From: Planctomycetota bacterium
GTDB lineage: Bacteria; Planctomycetota; Planctomycetia; Pirellulales; UBA1268
Length of the DNA: 33,760 bases
Direction of reading: 5' to 3'
Assembly (NCBI GenBank): GCA_003670865.1
Contig: QWQJ01000145.1
Location: 1 to 33,760, forward strand
Of this stretch, positions 1-9,223 are shown piece by piece (the stretch's first letter is position 1; each line of letters opens with the position of its first letter). Under the pieces are notes generated by a model. That model had not been told where the DNA came from, did not search any database, and worked only from the letters and a program-made list of their open reading frames with translations. The position numbers were made by a program, and so were the translations under genes.

Positions 1-3000
1 ACTTCAAGCATCAGCAGTCTCAGGCTTGTGGCGTAGATTCTGCCGCCGGCCGCCTCCCACTGATCACCTGGATCCCAGGTGCCGCGATGGGGTCCATCGA
101 TCACTTGGGTTGTGAGCACGAGGTCGCTCATGGCACTATTCCATTTTCGCCAAGGCTCGCCTTGCACATGGAATAAGGCCTGCGTGCCGTAGTAGCAGGA
201 ATAACTCGTGTCTTGGCCCTTGGCCGGTAGGTGCTCCAGTAAGAAGTCAATATTTTTTCTGACCTCAGGTGCGTCGATTTTGCTGCCCAGATATTCCATG
301 CACAACAGTCCTTCGGCTGTCATCGCGGGATTACCCGCACCGCCGGGGACGTAGGCAAACTCCCGCCCATCCGGTCCGCAGCGGCATTTTTCCAGCCAAT
401 TTCGAGCTTTTTCAAGCGTCTCGCCCGGAACCGTGAGGCCGGCCATCTGTCCGCTCTTGAGTGCCATTAACTGCCAGCCCATCACTGACGTGTCGCCGGG
501 TTCGCCCGGTCTATACCGCCAGCCTCCGTCGGCGTGCTGAGACTTGACGATGAAATCGATTGCCCGCTGCGCAGGCCCCATCAACGCCTCGTCCTTGGTC
601 ATGCCGAAGGCCTCGCACAAGCTAATCGTAGCAATGCCATGACTGTAGAGATACGCATTGCTGGGCTGCCCAACAAAGAGATCACCGTCCGGCTTTTGCT
701 GCTTCACGATCCACTCCAGACCCTTGCCGACCATCGCCCGATAGCGGCCCGATGTATGGGTGTGGCCGTCGCCCAGAAACGGCAAGAGCGCAAGGCCCGT
801 GGCCGCGGTGTCGCTCTGCTCGTTACCCTGCCCGGAATAGGCTTCCCCGGCGGGGCCAGCCTTAAACTGTTTGAGACTCCAGTGGCCATCTTCGAGCTGC
901 ACAAGGGCCAGCCAGTGCAGGCCCCGCTGGATCGCTTCGAGCGTGCCGGCCTGTCCCCCAAAGGCATCGATCAAATCCTGTTTTTTAGCGTCGTCGCCCT
1001 GACGTTCACGGAGCATCTGCTGCAGCCCGATCGTGTCTTGGGCATACAGCAAAGAAGTCGCCCTGCTTCGCTGGCGGACGGGAGCCACAACAGTCGGAGT
1101 GGAAAAAGTGGCGGCTGTCAATTCGGCCCTACCGCCGATGTCACCAGCCTTGAGGCTAGCCGGCCGCAGCTCAGAGCGACCGATCGCTTCGGCGAGTGAT
1201 TTGTTGGCGATTGCCCCCGATGCAGCAGCACTCGTCCGCACGACCTCGACCCCCTCCGGGCGGAGATTGTTGTCATCCTCGCTTGGCAGTCGAGGACTCT
1301 TGTCGGGGCTCAAGCGGGATATTTCCATCGGCACGATGGCTCCAGTTTCGGCAAATTCCACAGGGGCAGTCGCTGCGGTGCGACTTAAAGCCGCGCTTGC
1401 CGCCGCAGGGCGAGCAGCCGCAGCCGCCGGAAGGGCTTTGGCCTCGACATCGGCCACCAGGGTCGAGGAACGACGATCTCCCGAGGCTGAGGCGACTGTG
1501 GACCGCGTGAAATCAATCGTTGCCCCGCCGGCCTTGCGAGCGAGTTCCACTTCTACGCTGGGCGCACTTGGCGCGTCTCCCTTGACGGCTGTGAAAGCCG
1601 CTTTACTCAGAGCGTCTGTGGCAATCGTTTCTGATGGCGCGGTCGTGTCGATATTTCCAGCGCGATTCTGACGTGCGAGAGAAGATGCGTCGACAGCGTT
1701 TGCGACCGTGTTGGGCGAGGAAATAGCAGCTTGCTGTCTGTTTCCTTCAAGGTCGGCTCGAGGAATGGCCGGCGTGACAGCCTCCCGTCGCACTTCCGGT
1801 GCGATCACCTCAAGCCGCTTGGGTGCGACTTTTTGGGTCGTCACCTCCGCGATTGTGAGGGCGATCTCAACCGGCGCAAAAGACACCTGCTGTGCGGGAG
1901 CAATTGCGACCTCGATCTCTGCCTGGACCTGTTCCAGCGATTCCTGGCGGCGAATGACCTGCGGAGTCTCTTGCTCTAGAACGATGACCGGGCCGATTGC
2001 AACAACGGACCCATTCAACTGCTCGCGGTTCAAGAGTTTAGAAATTGTCACTGTCGGTACTGGTGTCGGCAGCGGTAGGGTGGGATTTTCAACCGCTTGC
2101 CTGGGCTCCGAGGTAACCTCGGCACTTGCTAGCGACTGCAAATCAGCAATCTTTTCAAAAGCCGCTGGATCAGCCACCTGGGCCGGACTCGATTCAAGTT
2201 GCACATTGGTTGCTACGATCTTTTCGATCTGCTGCTTGATCCGCTGTGCAATCGTAACGCCCTCAATGGGCACAAAGAACGCACCCGTCAGCAACAGCAT
2301 GTGGAGGCACAGTGCGACCAAAAAGAAGGCCGGCAGAGGCGCTCGCCGGAGCGATCTTTCCCGCAGATAATAGAGCACTGCTGCCATCAGCCCCAGCACA
2401 ATCACGGCCAGGAAAAGCCACCACCAGTGGCCCGCCAGCGGTGCCGCATGGGCGGTGCTCCATGTTGTTTCGGCGAAGGTCTCCGTAGCTTGGCTGGCGT
2501 AAAGGGAGTAGAGATCTGGCGAGTGCTTGGAATCGCCAGCCCGGTCGCTGCTAAAGACAATGCGGAAGCCTTCGGGCGAAAGAGCCGGATCGTGCTCGTT
2601 GGCCGAGGTGTTGATGCCGCTGCCGATATTTTCAACCGGGGCAATGCCTGCCTGTCTGAGGCGGACGCGGTAGATGTCATAATTGCGAGCGGCACCGTGA
2701 GGATTTGTGCGGTCGGATGTGAAATAGAGAAACGCCCCATCAGGAGAGACAAAGGGCTCGCCTTCGTTGGCGGTAAGTGTGTTGACGGCTTGAAAATTGA
2801 CGGCGGCGGTCCACTCGGCTCTCGCGCCATCAAGCTCTGAGACATAAAGGTCAAATTGCTGGAGGGCAACTTCAGCCCGCAAAGTCGCCCGCCATGGCAC
2901 GACAGTGGCCCCCTGATCTGCTGCAATGGCGAGACGATTTTCCATTGTGGTCGTGCGGTTACTAGCAAAAAAGAGTCGTTTACCATCGGGGGATATTGCC

Positions 3001-3563
3001 GGGTCGTATTCGTGAGCCGGCGAATTGAATAGCGGTCCCATATTTTCAGGCTCGCTCCAGCCGGCCGGCGTGCGGCGCGACACAAAGAGGTCGTAGCCGC
3101 CATAGCCGCCGGGCCGGTCGGAATAGAGATAGAGCGTGCTGCCGTCGGTCGAGATGACCGGCCCATAATCGCCCGCTGGCAAATTAAGATTTTCAACAGG
3201 CTCGCCTGCTAGCCACTGCTTTCCGTCAAACTGCGAGCGGTAGATGTCGGCTTCCCCGCCCGGTTGCCGAAGCGTGTAGTAAAGTGCCAGACCTCCTTCG
3301 GCGAACTGCGGCCGAACAAGACTCTCTGGAATCGCAGCGTCGATGACGCTCGGTGTGAGCGGCTCGGCTTGCCGCCAGGTAATTTTTCGCTGCGGCGGGG
3401 CGCTCTGTTGGGTCCATTGCTGCGTCCCGTCGACAAGCACCACTTGATGCACTCGCCGAGGTATGGCCCACAGCGAACACCCGATCACCAACAGCATCAA
3501 GAGCGTTGCCGGAATGTACCATCCGGGAAAACGCCACGCTCCTAAGGATTGCCTGCTGATCAT
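1..3563 (-). CDS. TolB-like propeller / TonB-like TM / toroid-repeat fusion protein (3' end outside window)
   Basis: The minus frame from ATG 3563 stays open to the window edge (1187 codons), so the C-terminus is missing. Seen: a membrane segment at about 14-33; four PD40/TolB-type blade motifs (SPDG..LFFASNR type) at about 138-150, 190-203, 271-285 and 328-341; two membrane helices at about 380-400 and 411-431 separated by a basic loop (RERSLRR); a low-complexity Ala/Val/Pro/Glu linker at about 434-870; then squalene-cyclase-type toroid repeats with QW-like motifs QLEDGHW (889) and QHADGGW (1009). The last helix reads ALCLHMLLLTGAFF, close to TonB/TolA anchors, including the buried His (421). 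The positive-inside rule puts propeller, linker and toroid on the exported side. It starts 45 bases after exbD, so co-transcription is likely. I infer a Tol/TonB-like energy-coupled envelope role. No cyclase DxDD motif was seen, so the toroid is probably a binding scaffold rather than an enzyme. Confidence 0.88.
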   Translation of the reverse strand, partial: MISRQSLGAWRFPGWYIPATLLMLLVIGCSLWAIPRRVHQVVLVDGTQQWTQQSAPPQRKITWRQAEPLTPSVIDAAIPESLVRPQFAEGGLALYYTLRQPGGEADIYRSQFDGKQWLAGEPVENLNLPAGDYGPVISTDGSTLYLYSDRPGGYGGYDLFVSRRTPAGWSEPENMGPLFNSPAHEYDPAISPDGKRLFFASNRTTTMENRLAIAADQGATVVPWRATLRAEVALQQFDLYVSELDGARAEWTAAVNFQAVNTLTANEGEPFVSPDGAFLYFTSDRTNPHGAARNYDIYRVRLRQAGIAPVENIGSGINTSANEHDPALSPEGFRIVFSSDRAGDSKHSPDLYSLYASQATETFAETTWSTAHAAPLAGHWWWLFLAVIVLGLMAAVLYYLRERSLRRAPLPAFFLVALCLHMLLLTGAFFVPIEGVTIAQRIKQQIEKIVATNVQLESSPAQVADPAAFEKIADLQSLASAEVTSEPRQAVENPTLPLPTPVPTVTISKLLNREQLNGSVVAIGPVIVLEQETPQVIRRQESLEQVQAEIEVAIAPAQQVSFAPVEIALTIAEVTTQKVAPKRLEVIAPEVRREAVTPAIPRADLEGNRQQAAISSPNTVANAVDASSLARQNRAGNIDTTAPSETIATDALSKAAFTAVKGDAPSAPSVEVELARKAGGATIDFTRSTVASASGDRRSSTLVADVEAKALPAAAAARPAAASAALSRTAATAPVEFAETGAIVPMEISRLSPDKSPRLPSEDDNNLRPEGVEVVRTSAAASGAIANKSLAEAIGRSELRPASLKAGDIGGRAELTAATFSTPTVVAPVRQRSRATSLLYAQDTIGLQQMLRERQGDDAKKQDLIDAFGGQAGTLEAIQRGLHWLALVQLEDGHWSLKQFKAGPAGEAYSGQGNEQSDTAATGLALLPFLGDGHTHTSGRYRAMVGKGLEWIVKQQKPDGDLFVGQPSNAYLYSHGIATISLCEAFGMTKDEALMGPAQRAIDFIVKSQHADGGWRYRPGEPGDTSVMGWQLMALKSGQMAGLTVPGETLEKARNWLEKCRCGPDGREFAYVPGGAGNPAMTAEGLLCMEYLGSKIDAPEVRKNIDFLLEHLPAKGQDTSYSCYYGTQALFHVQGEPWRKWNSAMSDLVLTTQVIDGPHRGTWDPGDQWEAAGGRIYATSLRLLMLE

Positions 3564-3608
3564 TGGTATCTTTCGGATGGGAGACAATTATCGCCAAGAT
3601 TCTGCCGC

Positions 3609-4019
3609 TTATGTCGGTTGCTCTAACACCGTACACGCGTACTGGATTTCTTCTTTCTTGCACATACCGATCACCGTCAGCGGGAAGCGAAACGGCACAT
3701 CCTGATCAGCGCGAATCTGCACCCGCTGGTTGCCAGGATTTCGCACCACTGCTTCATGCAGGATCGCCCCGAGTTGTTCTTCTGTGTAGTCCTTGCCGCC
3801 GACATTGAACGCTCCGCCCTTGGTGATGTTGATGACAAGTTCCTGAACACCGCTGACGAGGGGCTGAGCTTGGAGAATTTCCGCCAAGTTGATCGAAACG
3901 AGCTTTTCTTCGTCGTCGAAACGGGTGGCGACGAGAAAGAAAATCAAGAGCAGAAATACGACATCAATCATCGGCGTCAGGTTCAACTCGTCATCGCGTT
4001 CGGCGGCGGGCATTTTCAT
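3609..4019 (-). CDS. exbD: ExbD/TolR-family biopolymer transport protein
   Basis: 136 residues, the usual length for ExbD/TolR. A short cytoplasmic N-terminus is followed by the family signature NLTPMIDVVFLLLIFFLVAT (residues 13-32) in the single membrane helix. Asp19 is the position that carries protons in characterised ExbD/TolR proteins. The rest is a small periplasmic domain. With ExbB it should form the inner-membrane motor that uses the proton gradient to drive a TonB- or TolA-like partner. The ATG at 4019 lies 55 bases after the exbB stop, and the gene is followed after 45 bases by the propeller/toroid fusion protein, its likely partner. TolR and ExbD cannot be told apart from sequence alone. 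Confidence 0.93.
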   Translation of the reverse strand: MKMPAAERDDELNLTPMIDVVFLLLIFFLVATRFDDEEKLVSINLAEILQAQPLVSGVQELVINITKGGAFNVGGKDYTEEQLGAILHEAVVRNPGNQRVQIRADQDVPFRFPLTVIGMCKKEEIQYACTVLEQPT

Positions 4020-4074
4020 AGATCGGTTCCGTCAAGAGCTCTAAAATGGGTGGGGTACGGTCGGGGTTCACTGC

Positions 4075-4926
4075 TTAGGATCGCTGCGATCCCGAGGGCT
4101 GTTCCATGCGGGCAAAACTGGGCAGCAGCTGCAGGAGCAGGCCGTCCATTTTCACCATGTAACGATCCAATTTTGCGTTGAAATACGCCAGCAAGAGAAT
4201 GCACGGCACGGCGATCGTGAGACCCAGCGCAGTTGTCAACAAGGCCAGATAAATTCCTTTGGCCAGGAGTTCGGCCTTCCCCAGCCCAGCCTGGCTAGCC
4301 ATCTGGAAAGCAAAAATCATTCCCACAACCGTGCCGAACAGGCCCACTAGTGGGCCAACGTTGGCCATCACCGACAGCCCCCGTTGCTTGCCGCGGAGGA
4401 TCAAAAACTCGCGAGCCATCGCATCCTCGATCCCCTTTTCGACTTCCGCCAGAGGGCGGCCGGCCCGCAGGAGTGCGTCGCGCAAAACACGGGCCAGCGG
4501 AGCGTCGGAACTACCGGCCAAGACACGGAGATTTTCGAGCGTGTCTGTTTCGGTTCGCACGAGGTGCTCAAGTTGCTGCATGAGGGCTTCGGGCATCACT
4601 TTTTCACGGCGTAGATGAAATAGTCGCTCCAGTCCAACGGTGGTTGCAATCATCGAAAAGATGAAGAGCACAACGTAAAAACACATCCCAATCCAATCAT
4701 TGGCATTTCGCGGGATGCGAAAAATTTCTTGGCCGAGCGTGCGGAGCGTTTCACTGGACGCATCGGAGGGTGCCGACGCGATACCGGCGGCTGCTGCAAT
4801 GGGAGCAGGGGGCTGCGCGGACGCTGGTTGAATCGATACACCCGGCAGAGCGCCCAGGAGTGCGACGGCCAGAAAGATACTTCGGTACATCGCTCGTACA
4901 ACAGGGGCATGAGAAAACGATATCAT
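4075..4926 (-). CDS. exbB: MotA/TolQ/ExbB proton channel family protein
   Basis: The ATG at 4926 has a good Shine-Dalgarno (GAGGAGA, about 6 bases away) and gives 283 residues. A TTG one codon upstream is less likely. Residues about 14-37 look like a cleavable signal peptide (…PASA/Q), followed by a Pro/Ala stretch, a first core helix at about 78-100, a cytoplasmic region, and the paired C-terminal helices. These carry NVGPLVGLFGTVVGMIFAF and LALLTTALGLTIAVPC, the conserved TolQ/ExbB core that lines the ion path. An extra N-terminal exported extension is common in ExbB paralogues outside enterobacteria. It sits 49 bases after the TPR gene and 55 bases before exbD. Its predicted role is stator of a proton-driven motor acting on the fusion protein downstream. 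Confidence 0.93.
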   Translation of the reverse strand: MISFSHAPVVRAMYRSIFLAVALLGALPGVSIQPASAQPPAPIAAAAGIASAPSDASSETLRTLGQEIFRIPRNANDWIGMCFYVVLFIFSMIATTVGLERLFHLRREKVMPEALMQQLEHLVRTETDTLENLRVLAGSSDAPLARVLRDALLRAGRPLAEVEKGIEDAMAREFLILRGKQRGLSVMANVGPLVGLFGTVVGMIFAFQMASQAGLGKAELLAKGIYLALLTTALGLTIAVPCILLLAYFNAKLDRYMVKMDGLLLQLLPSFARMEQPSGSQRS

Positions 4927-4975
4927 CAAATTCTCCTCAAATCTAAGGGGCTGCTATGAGGCCAATGGTCTAGAG

Positions 4976-7900
4976 TCACTTTTTTAACTCCGCAATCAAT
5001 CGTTTTGCATCGGCGACGCGCTCGTGCTGCGGATATTTTTCCAAGAGGGTCTCCAATGTGGCAATCGCCTTGGGCTTGTTGCCTGATTCCATGAAGCAGC
5101 GGCCGGTTTCGAAGGCCGCCATTCCCTGCCAATGTTCGTACGGATAGCCGACCGACACCGCGAGAAAGTCCTCGATAGCGTCGTCATATTTTTTTCGTGC
5201 AAAGTCGATTTCTCCCAGCATAAACCGCGCCTTTGCTGCTATCTCCGCTTCTGTTTCCTGGGTCACCTGTTGGTAGAGTTTCTCGGCCGGATCGAGCTGA
5301 TTTTGAGTCTGCATCGCAAATGCCAGACCGTAGCGGGCATCCGCCACCTGTTCAAATGTAGGGAACTGTCGCAGAAGCGCATCGAAGTGGGCTTGGCTGG
5401 CGGGCCAGTTTTTAAGATTCGCAGCACAAGTGCCTGCGCGGTACAGCGCACGGGCATGGTATTTTTCCACTTTGTCAGAAGCGACTTTTTCAAACAGTGG
5501 CAAGGCGTCGAGAAACTTTTGTTGCTCAAATAGACTTTCGGCGGCCAGTTGCCGTGCCGCCCCGGCCAGCGGACCGAGCGGAAAATCCTGCAACTCCGCG
5601 AGCAGCACCGTGGATGCATCCGCATATTTTTGTTGGCGGAATCGCATGTCGCCCAGCTTGTACTGCAGCTTTTCGCGGAGTTGTGGGTCCTTTGCGACGG
5701 AGAGTCCCGCAGCAAAGGCCTTGGAGGCTTCTTCAAACGCTGGCCCCTTGGCAGCAGCCTCGGCTTTTTCGCCGGTGGCCTCGTGAAACCGGCCAACATG
5801 AAACCAGGCTTCACCCGCTAGCGGGCTGTCTGGATGTGCTGCAACGAGGGTCGCAAATGCCTCGCGAGCCTCTTGTGCCTTACCCTCGGCCAGAAACTCA
5901 TGGCCGATCTCGTAGCGAATGCGGTCTGCATTGGGGTAGTTCTTATCGATGGCGAGAATCGCCGCCAACGTAGCTTGAGCGGCGGCACTATTTTTCTGAG
6001 CGATCTGACAGATGGCCAGCGCATAGCGGGCGTCGAGGGACTGAGCAGGGAGAGGGTTCGTGGCAATAAAGGCCCCGAAGTCCTGCACGGCTCCGTCGAA
6101 CTGCTGCAATTGCTGTCGTACCGCCCCTCGCAGAAAAAGGCCACTGGCTTTTATTGTGGCATCGCCCTTTCCGGCGAGCAGTTGGTCGAGCACCCCAAGC
6201 GACTTTTGTGCATCCCCTTTGGCGAGGATCGCCGAAGCCAGCCCATACTGCGACGCTGGCACAAGATCGGACTGTGGAAAGAGTTGAATCACTTGTTCAA
6301 ATCGCTGGATGGCAGGATCGAGTTCATTTTTTCCCCGAGCAATTTCAGCTAATTGAAAGGTCGCTTGAGGTCGCAGCGGACTGCCGGGGAATTTTGCCAA
6401 GAGTAATTCCAGTCGCTTTGCCGCCCCATCGGGATTCTTTAAAGCCAAGAGTGCCCCGGCTGCCTCAGAGAGCATTTCGTCGCCCCGCTTGGAGTCGGGC
6501 AGGATCGCTAGAGCCAGGTCGAAGGCTACAAGAGCCTCGGGGTTACGCTCGAGCTTTGCATGACTGCGGCCGATCAGATGCTGGGCTTCTGCCTTGTGCT
6601 CTGGGTCGGTGAGCGACGCGACTCGCCCCGACAGGTAGGCGATGGCGTCCTCTGGCTTACCGTCTTCTAATAAGCACCATCCGATGCGCAGCACGGCCCG
6701 TGGTAGCCGATTGTGATCGGGGTATTTTTCCACCAACTGCCGATAGAGAGCCTCGGCTTTTTTTCGCTCGGCGGCATCTTTTTGACCGAGACCCAGCAGG
6801 CTGGACTCGGCGGCAATAAAGAGCACCGTGGGCCGCAACGGACTGGCATCGTTGGCCTGATTGGCTAGAAATGTCTCGGACTGCTGCTTGGCGACAACAA
6901 AGTTTTCCTCCCCCAACGCGATCAAAGCCGACATGTATCCAGCGTGAGGAGCCAAAGCGTGCTGAGGAAATTTTGTCAGGAAGTCGCTGTAGCTGGCGGC
7001 GCTTTCTTTGCGGCGGGCGGGAATGTCGTAGGCGGCATCGGCCCGGGCCATCGCCAAATAGGGCACAAACTCTCCGCTGGTGAATTGCTTTATGGCCGGG
7101 TCGATCATCGCGATCGCTTCCTCGGGTTTGGATTGCTTGAGAAGCACGCGGCCGCTCCAGTAAGAGGCCTCTGCCTGCTCTGCGGGCTTCGCAGTAGCAT
7201 CGCCAATCACGGGCTTAAAGGCAGCGAGAGCTTCGGCCAGTTTATCTAGGTCAAAGAAGCACTTGCCTGCGGCGATCTCTGCGGCCGCTTTGAGGCCACT
7301 CTTCGGAAAGGCTATCGGCAACGTAGCAAGCACCTGCGCTGCCTCGACTTTTTTACCCTGCTCGATGCGACATTGGCCCTGACGCAACAGGGCAAAATCG
7401 GCAAGATCGTAATCCTTCTGCAGAGCGACTTCTGCAAAGCGCGACTCTGCCTCCTGAAATCGCTTCAATTCGTAGAGGCAGACGCCGTGCCGCAGCCGAA
7501 TCTCCGTAGCGAGATCATGTTTTTCAAGCTTTTGTTTTTTAAGAAACGCATCGTATGTTTCTGCCGCTGCGGCAAACTGTAATTGCTCCTGCTGGGCGAC
7601 GCCAAGGTAGTAAGCGGCATCTGCGGCTTGGCTGCTGTCGGGAAATTGGCTGAGAGTCTGTTTGTAGGTCTCGACCGCCCCTGCCTTGTCACCGGCCGCG
7701 TAGAGCGATTCACCGCGCAAGGCAAGCGACTTCGCCGCATGTCTGCTGGCGGGAAATTTCTGGACCACCAAAGCGAATTCGGTGGCCGCACTTTTCCAAT
7801 CCTCAGCCTTGCCACTGGCGGTAGCCATTTGATAGCGGGCCATGCCAAGGTTGAACAAGGCCCCGTCGCTGTTTTCAAACTGCGGATATTTCTGAGCGAT

Positions 7901-8215
7901 CACCCCAAAGGAAGCGATTGCCTCGGGGAACTTTTGAGTGTGCAACTGACAGATACCAAGATAGTAGTAGGCCTTGTCAAGCCGTTCGTCCTGTGGGTGG
8001 TCCTTAAAAAATTGTCCCCACTTCTGTGCTGCTTTTTCGTAGAGCCCGTTGTTTTGCAGGGCAGCAGAGGTGTTGAAATCTCGCGCAGCAGCGGGATCGA
8101 CCTCTTGAGCGGCAAGACTCCATGCTGTCAGCGCTAGGGCTAGACCGAGAATAACCACACGGTAGCCCGCTTGAAGCCCGCTGCCAACGAGATCCGACGG
8201 TTGGCGAATCCGCAT
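4976..8215 (-). CDS. Large exported tetratricopeptide-repeat protein
   Basis: 1079 residues from an ATG with GGAG 8 bases upstream. An N-terminal hydrophobic signal (VVILGLALALTAWSLAAQ, about 20-37) ends in a plausible signal-peptidase site. Essentially all the rest is TPR-like helical repeats of the YbgF/CpoB/BamD kind, with recurring patterns such as YYYLG…F.EAI.SF..I..KYP, at least a dozen of them. No catalytic motif was seen. TPR proteins of this kind act as protein-protein scaffolds in the periplasm; in Tol loci the equivalent gene product is CpoB (YbgF). Being the first gene of the run that continues into exbB, exbD and the propeller/toroid gene supports a shared envelope complex. The partner is an inference. 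Confidence 0.9.
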   Translation of the reverse strand: MRIRQPSDLVGSGLQAGYRVVILGLALALTAWSLAAQEVDPAAARDFNTSAALQNNGLYEKAAQKWGQFFKDHPQDERLDKAYYYLGICQLHTQKFPEAIASFGVIAQKYPQFENSDGALFNLGMARYQMATASGKAEDWKSAATEFALVVQKFPASRHAAKSLALRGESLYAAGDKAGAVETYKQTLSQFPDSSQAADAAYYLGVAQQEQLQFAAAAETYDAFLKKQKLEKHDLATEIRLRHGVCLYELKRFQEAESRFAEVALQKDYDLADFALLRQGQCRIEQGKKVEAAQVLATLPIAFPKSGLKAAAEIAAGKCFFDLDKLAEALAAFKPVIGDATAKPAEQAEASYWSGRVLLKQSKPEEAIAMIDPAIKQFTSGEFVPYLAMARADAAYDIPARRKESAASYSDFLTKFPQHALAPHAGYMSALIALGEENFVVAKQQSETFLANQANDASPLRPTVLFIAAESSLLGLGQKDAAERKKAEALYRQLVEKYPDHNRLPRAVLRIGWCLLEDGKPEDAIAYLSGRVASLTDPEHKAEAQHLIGRSHAKLERNPEALVAFDLALAILPDSKRGDEMLSEAAGALLALKNPDGAAKRLELLLAKFPGSPLRPQATFQLAEIARGKNELDPAIQRFEQVIQLFPQSDLVPASQYGLASAILAKGDAQKSLGVLDQLLAGKGDATIKASGLFLRGAVRQQLQQFDGAVQDFGAFIATNPLPAQSLDARYALAICQIAQKNSAAAQATLAAILAIDKNYPNADRIRYEIGHEFLAEGKAQEAREAFATLVAAHPDSPLAGEAWFHVGRFHEATGEKAEAAAKGPAFEEASKAFAAGLSVAKDPQLREKLQYKLGDMRFRQQKYADASTVLLAELQDFPLGPLAGAARQLAAESLFEQQKFLDALPLFEKVASDKVEKYHARALYRAGTCAANLKNWPASQAHFDALLRQFPTFEQVADARYGLAFAMQTQNQLDPAEKLYQQVTQETEAEIAAKARFMLGEIDFARKKYDDAIEDFLAVSVGYPYEHWQGMAAFETGRCFMESGNKPKAIATLETLLEKYPQHERVADAKRLIAELKK

Positions 8216-8299
8216 AGTAAAGTCTCCGGTTCAAAAACCCAACGCCGACCGTAATCTCCGCGGCAATTCCTTGGAGCAGGGATTAACCCTGCGCCCGAC

Positions 8300-8328
8300 A
8301 TTGTGCTTGCTTGCAGAAGTGATTGCAA
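8300..8328 (-). promoter_or_regulatory. Candidate sigma-70 promoter of the TPR-exbB-exbD operon
   Basis: On the minus strand TTGCAA (8328-8323) and CACAAT (8305-8300) are separated by exactly 17 bases and lie about 85 bases upstream of the TPR start codon. Each hexamer matches the consensus at 4 of 6 positions. Planctomycete promoters are poorly defined, so this is only a candidate. Confidence 0.2.
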
Positions 8329-8341
8329 ACGAAGGACGGAG

Positions 8342-8355
8342 TGCCCTTTTGGGCA
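8342..8355. repeat. Short perfect hairpin TGCCC-TTTT-GGGCA
   Basis: A 5-base-pair perfect inverted repeat with a 4-base loop sits about 70 bases after the stop of the spermidine-synthase-like gene and just upstream of the candidate operon promoter. There is no U-tract, so a terminator role is only possible. Confidence 0.3.
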
Positions 8356-8424
8356 GAATTATTCAATATCGCGTGAGCCAAACGGACGGCCAGCCCTCGG
8401 GGCCTACGCTGCAAGCGAATATCT

Positions 8425-9093
8425 TTAAATCCGGCCGATGAACAGCGAGTTGCAACTGCTGCTGCTGGAATGGGTGCGGGCCCGCTCCACCGTGACTGAA
8501 AAACCAGAGTGACGCATCTGTTCGGCAAACGCTGGATCGTGGCCAGCCGACCAGATCGCCAAGCAGCCAGCGGGCTTGAGTGCGGCTCTGGCCAGTAAGA
8601 GCCCGGTCGTCGTATAGAGGTTGTTATTTTTTTGGACGCTCAGGCCGCTGGCCCCGTTGTCGACATCGAGGATGATCGCGTCGAAAGCCGCCCGGCTTGT
8701 GCGCAGTAGATCCTGCACATCGCCTTGTACGAGTTTCACGCGGGAATCGGCCAAGGCATCTTTGCCAAGATTGTACTCCGGTACCAGATTCCAAGCGATC
8801 ACCTCTGGGATCAGTTCGACAACCACAACGCGAGCCTCAGGGCCGAGGTGCTTAAGGGCTTCGCGGAGCGTAAAGCCCAATCCCAGTCCGCCGATCAAAA
8901 CCCTTCCTTCGGCTGATTGACTGGGAATGTGAGCACAGGCTCGTTCAGCCAAGAGTTCCTCTGAATGGTGTTGCCGGCTCGACATCAATTCGACGCCTGC
9001 GACGCGAATCATAAACGCGCCGTCGTGTTCATGCAGCGTCATGAGTTTGCCATCAGGGGTCCAGGCTTGATCCCGCAAGAAAGTAGTTTTCAT
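8425..9093 (-). CDS. Spermidine-synthase-like SAM-binding protein
   Basis: 222 residues from ATG 9093; a TTG at 9126 would add 11 residues, and neither start has a strong ribosome site. The Rossmann methyltransferase core is visible: a glycine-rich motif I (RVLIGGLGLGFTLREAL), an acidic end of strand 2 (VVVVELIPEVIAWN) and a motif IV-like DAIILDVDNG. The HSEELLAE segment before motif I matches the start of the spermidine-synthase fold. Proteins like this bind decarboxylated or normal S-adenosylmethionine. No gene for decarboxylated SAM production is nearby, so true spermidine synthesis is not shown. The DUF3050 gene lies 130 bases upstream in the same direction, so a short operon is possible. 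Confidence 0.8.
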   Translation of the reverse strand: MKTTFLRDQAWTPDGKLMTLHEHDGAFMIRVAGVELMSSRQHHSEELLAERACAHIPSQSAEGRVLIGGLGLGFTLREALKHLGPEARVVVVELIPEVIAWNLVPEYNLGKDALADSRVKLVQGDVQDLLRTSRAAFDAIILDVDNGASGLSVQKNNNLYTTTGLLLARAALKPAGCLAIWSAGHDPAFAEQMRHSGFSVTVERARTHSSSSSCNSLFIGRI

Positions 9094-9223
9094 GGCATCA
9101 CTGTATCGATCCGGGAGCCGCCTCAAGACAGCGGATTGTTATCGCTGGTTTTTCACTCCCACCCGGCAGTGATTTTTCCGAAAAACCGCTGGCATCAACG
9201 CCAGCCAGCAGAATTTCGACGGC

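Noticed and set aside
534-3196. Several long open frames in other frames of this stretch (e.g. plus 534-1199, 1033-1671, 1708-2370, minus 2402-3196)
   Set aside because: They are shadows of the 1-3563 minus-strand gene, whose frame alone gives recognisable PD40 blades, membrane helices and QW motifs.
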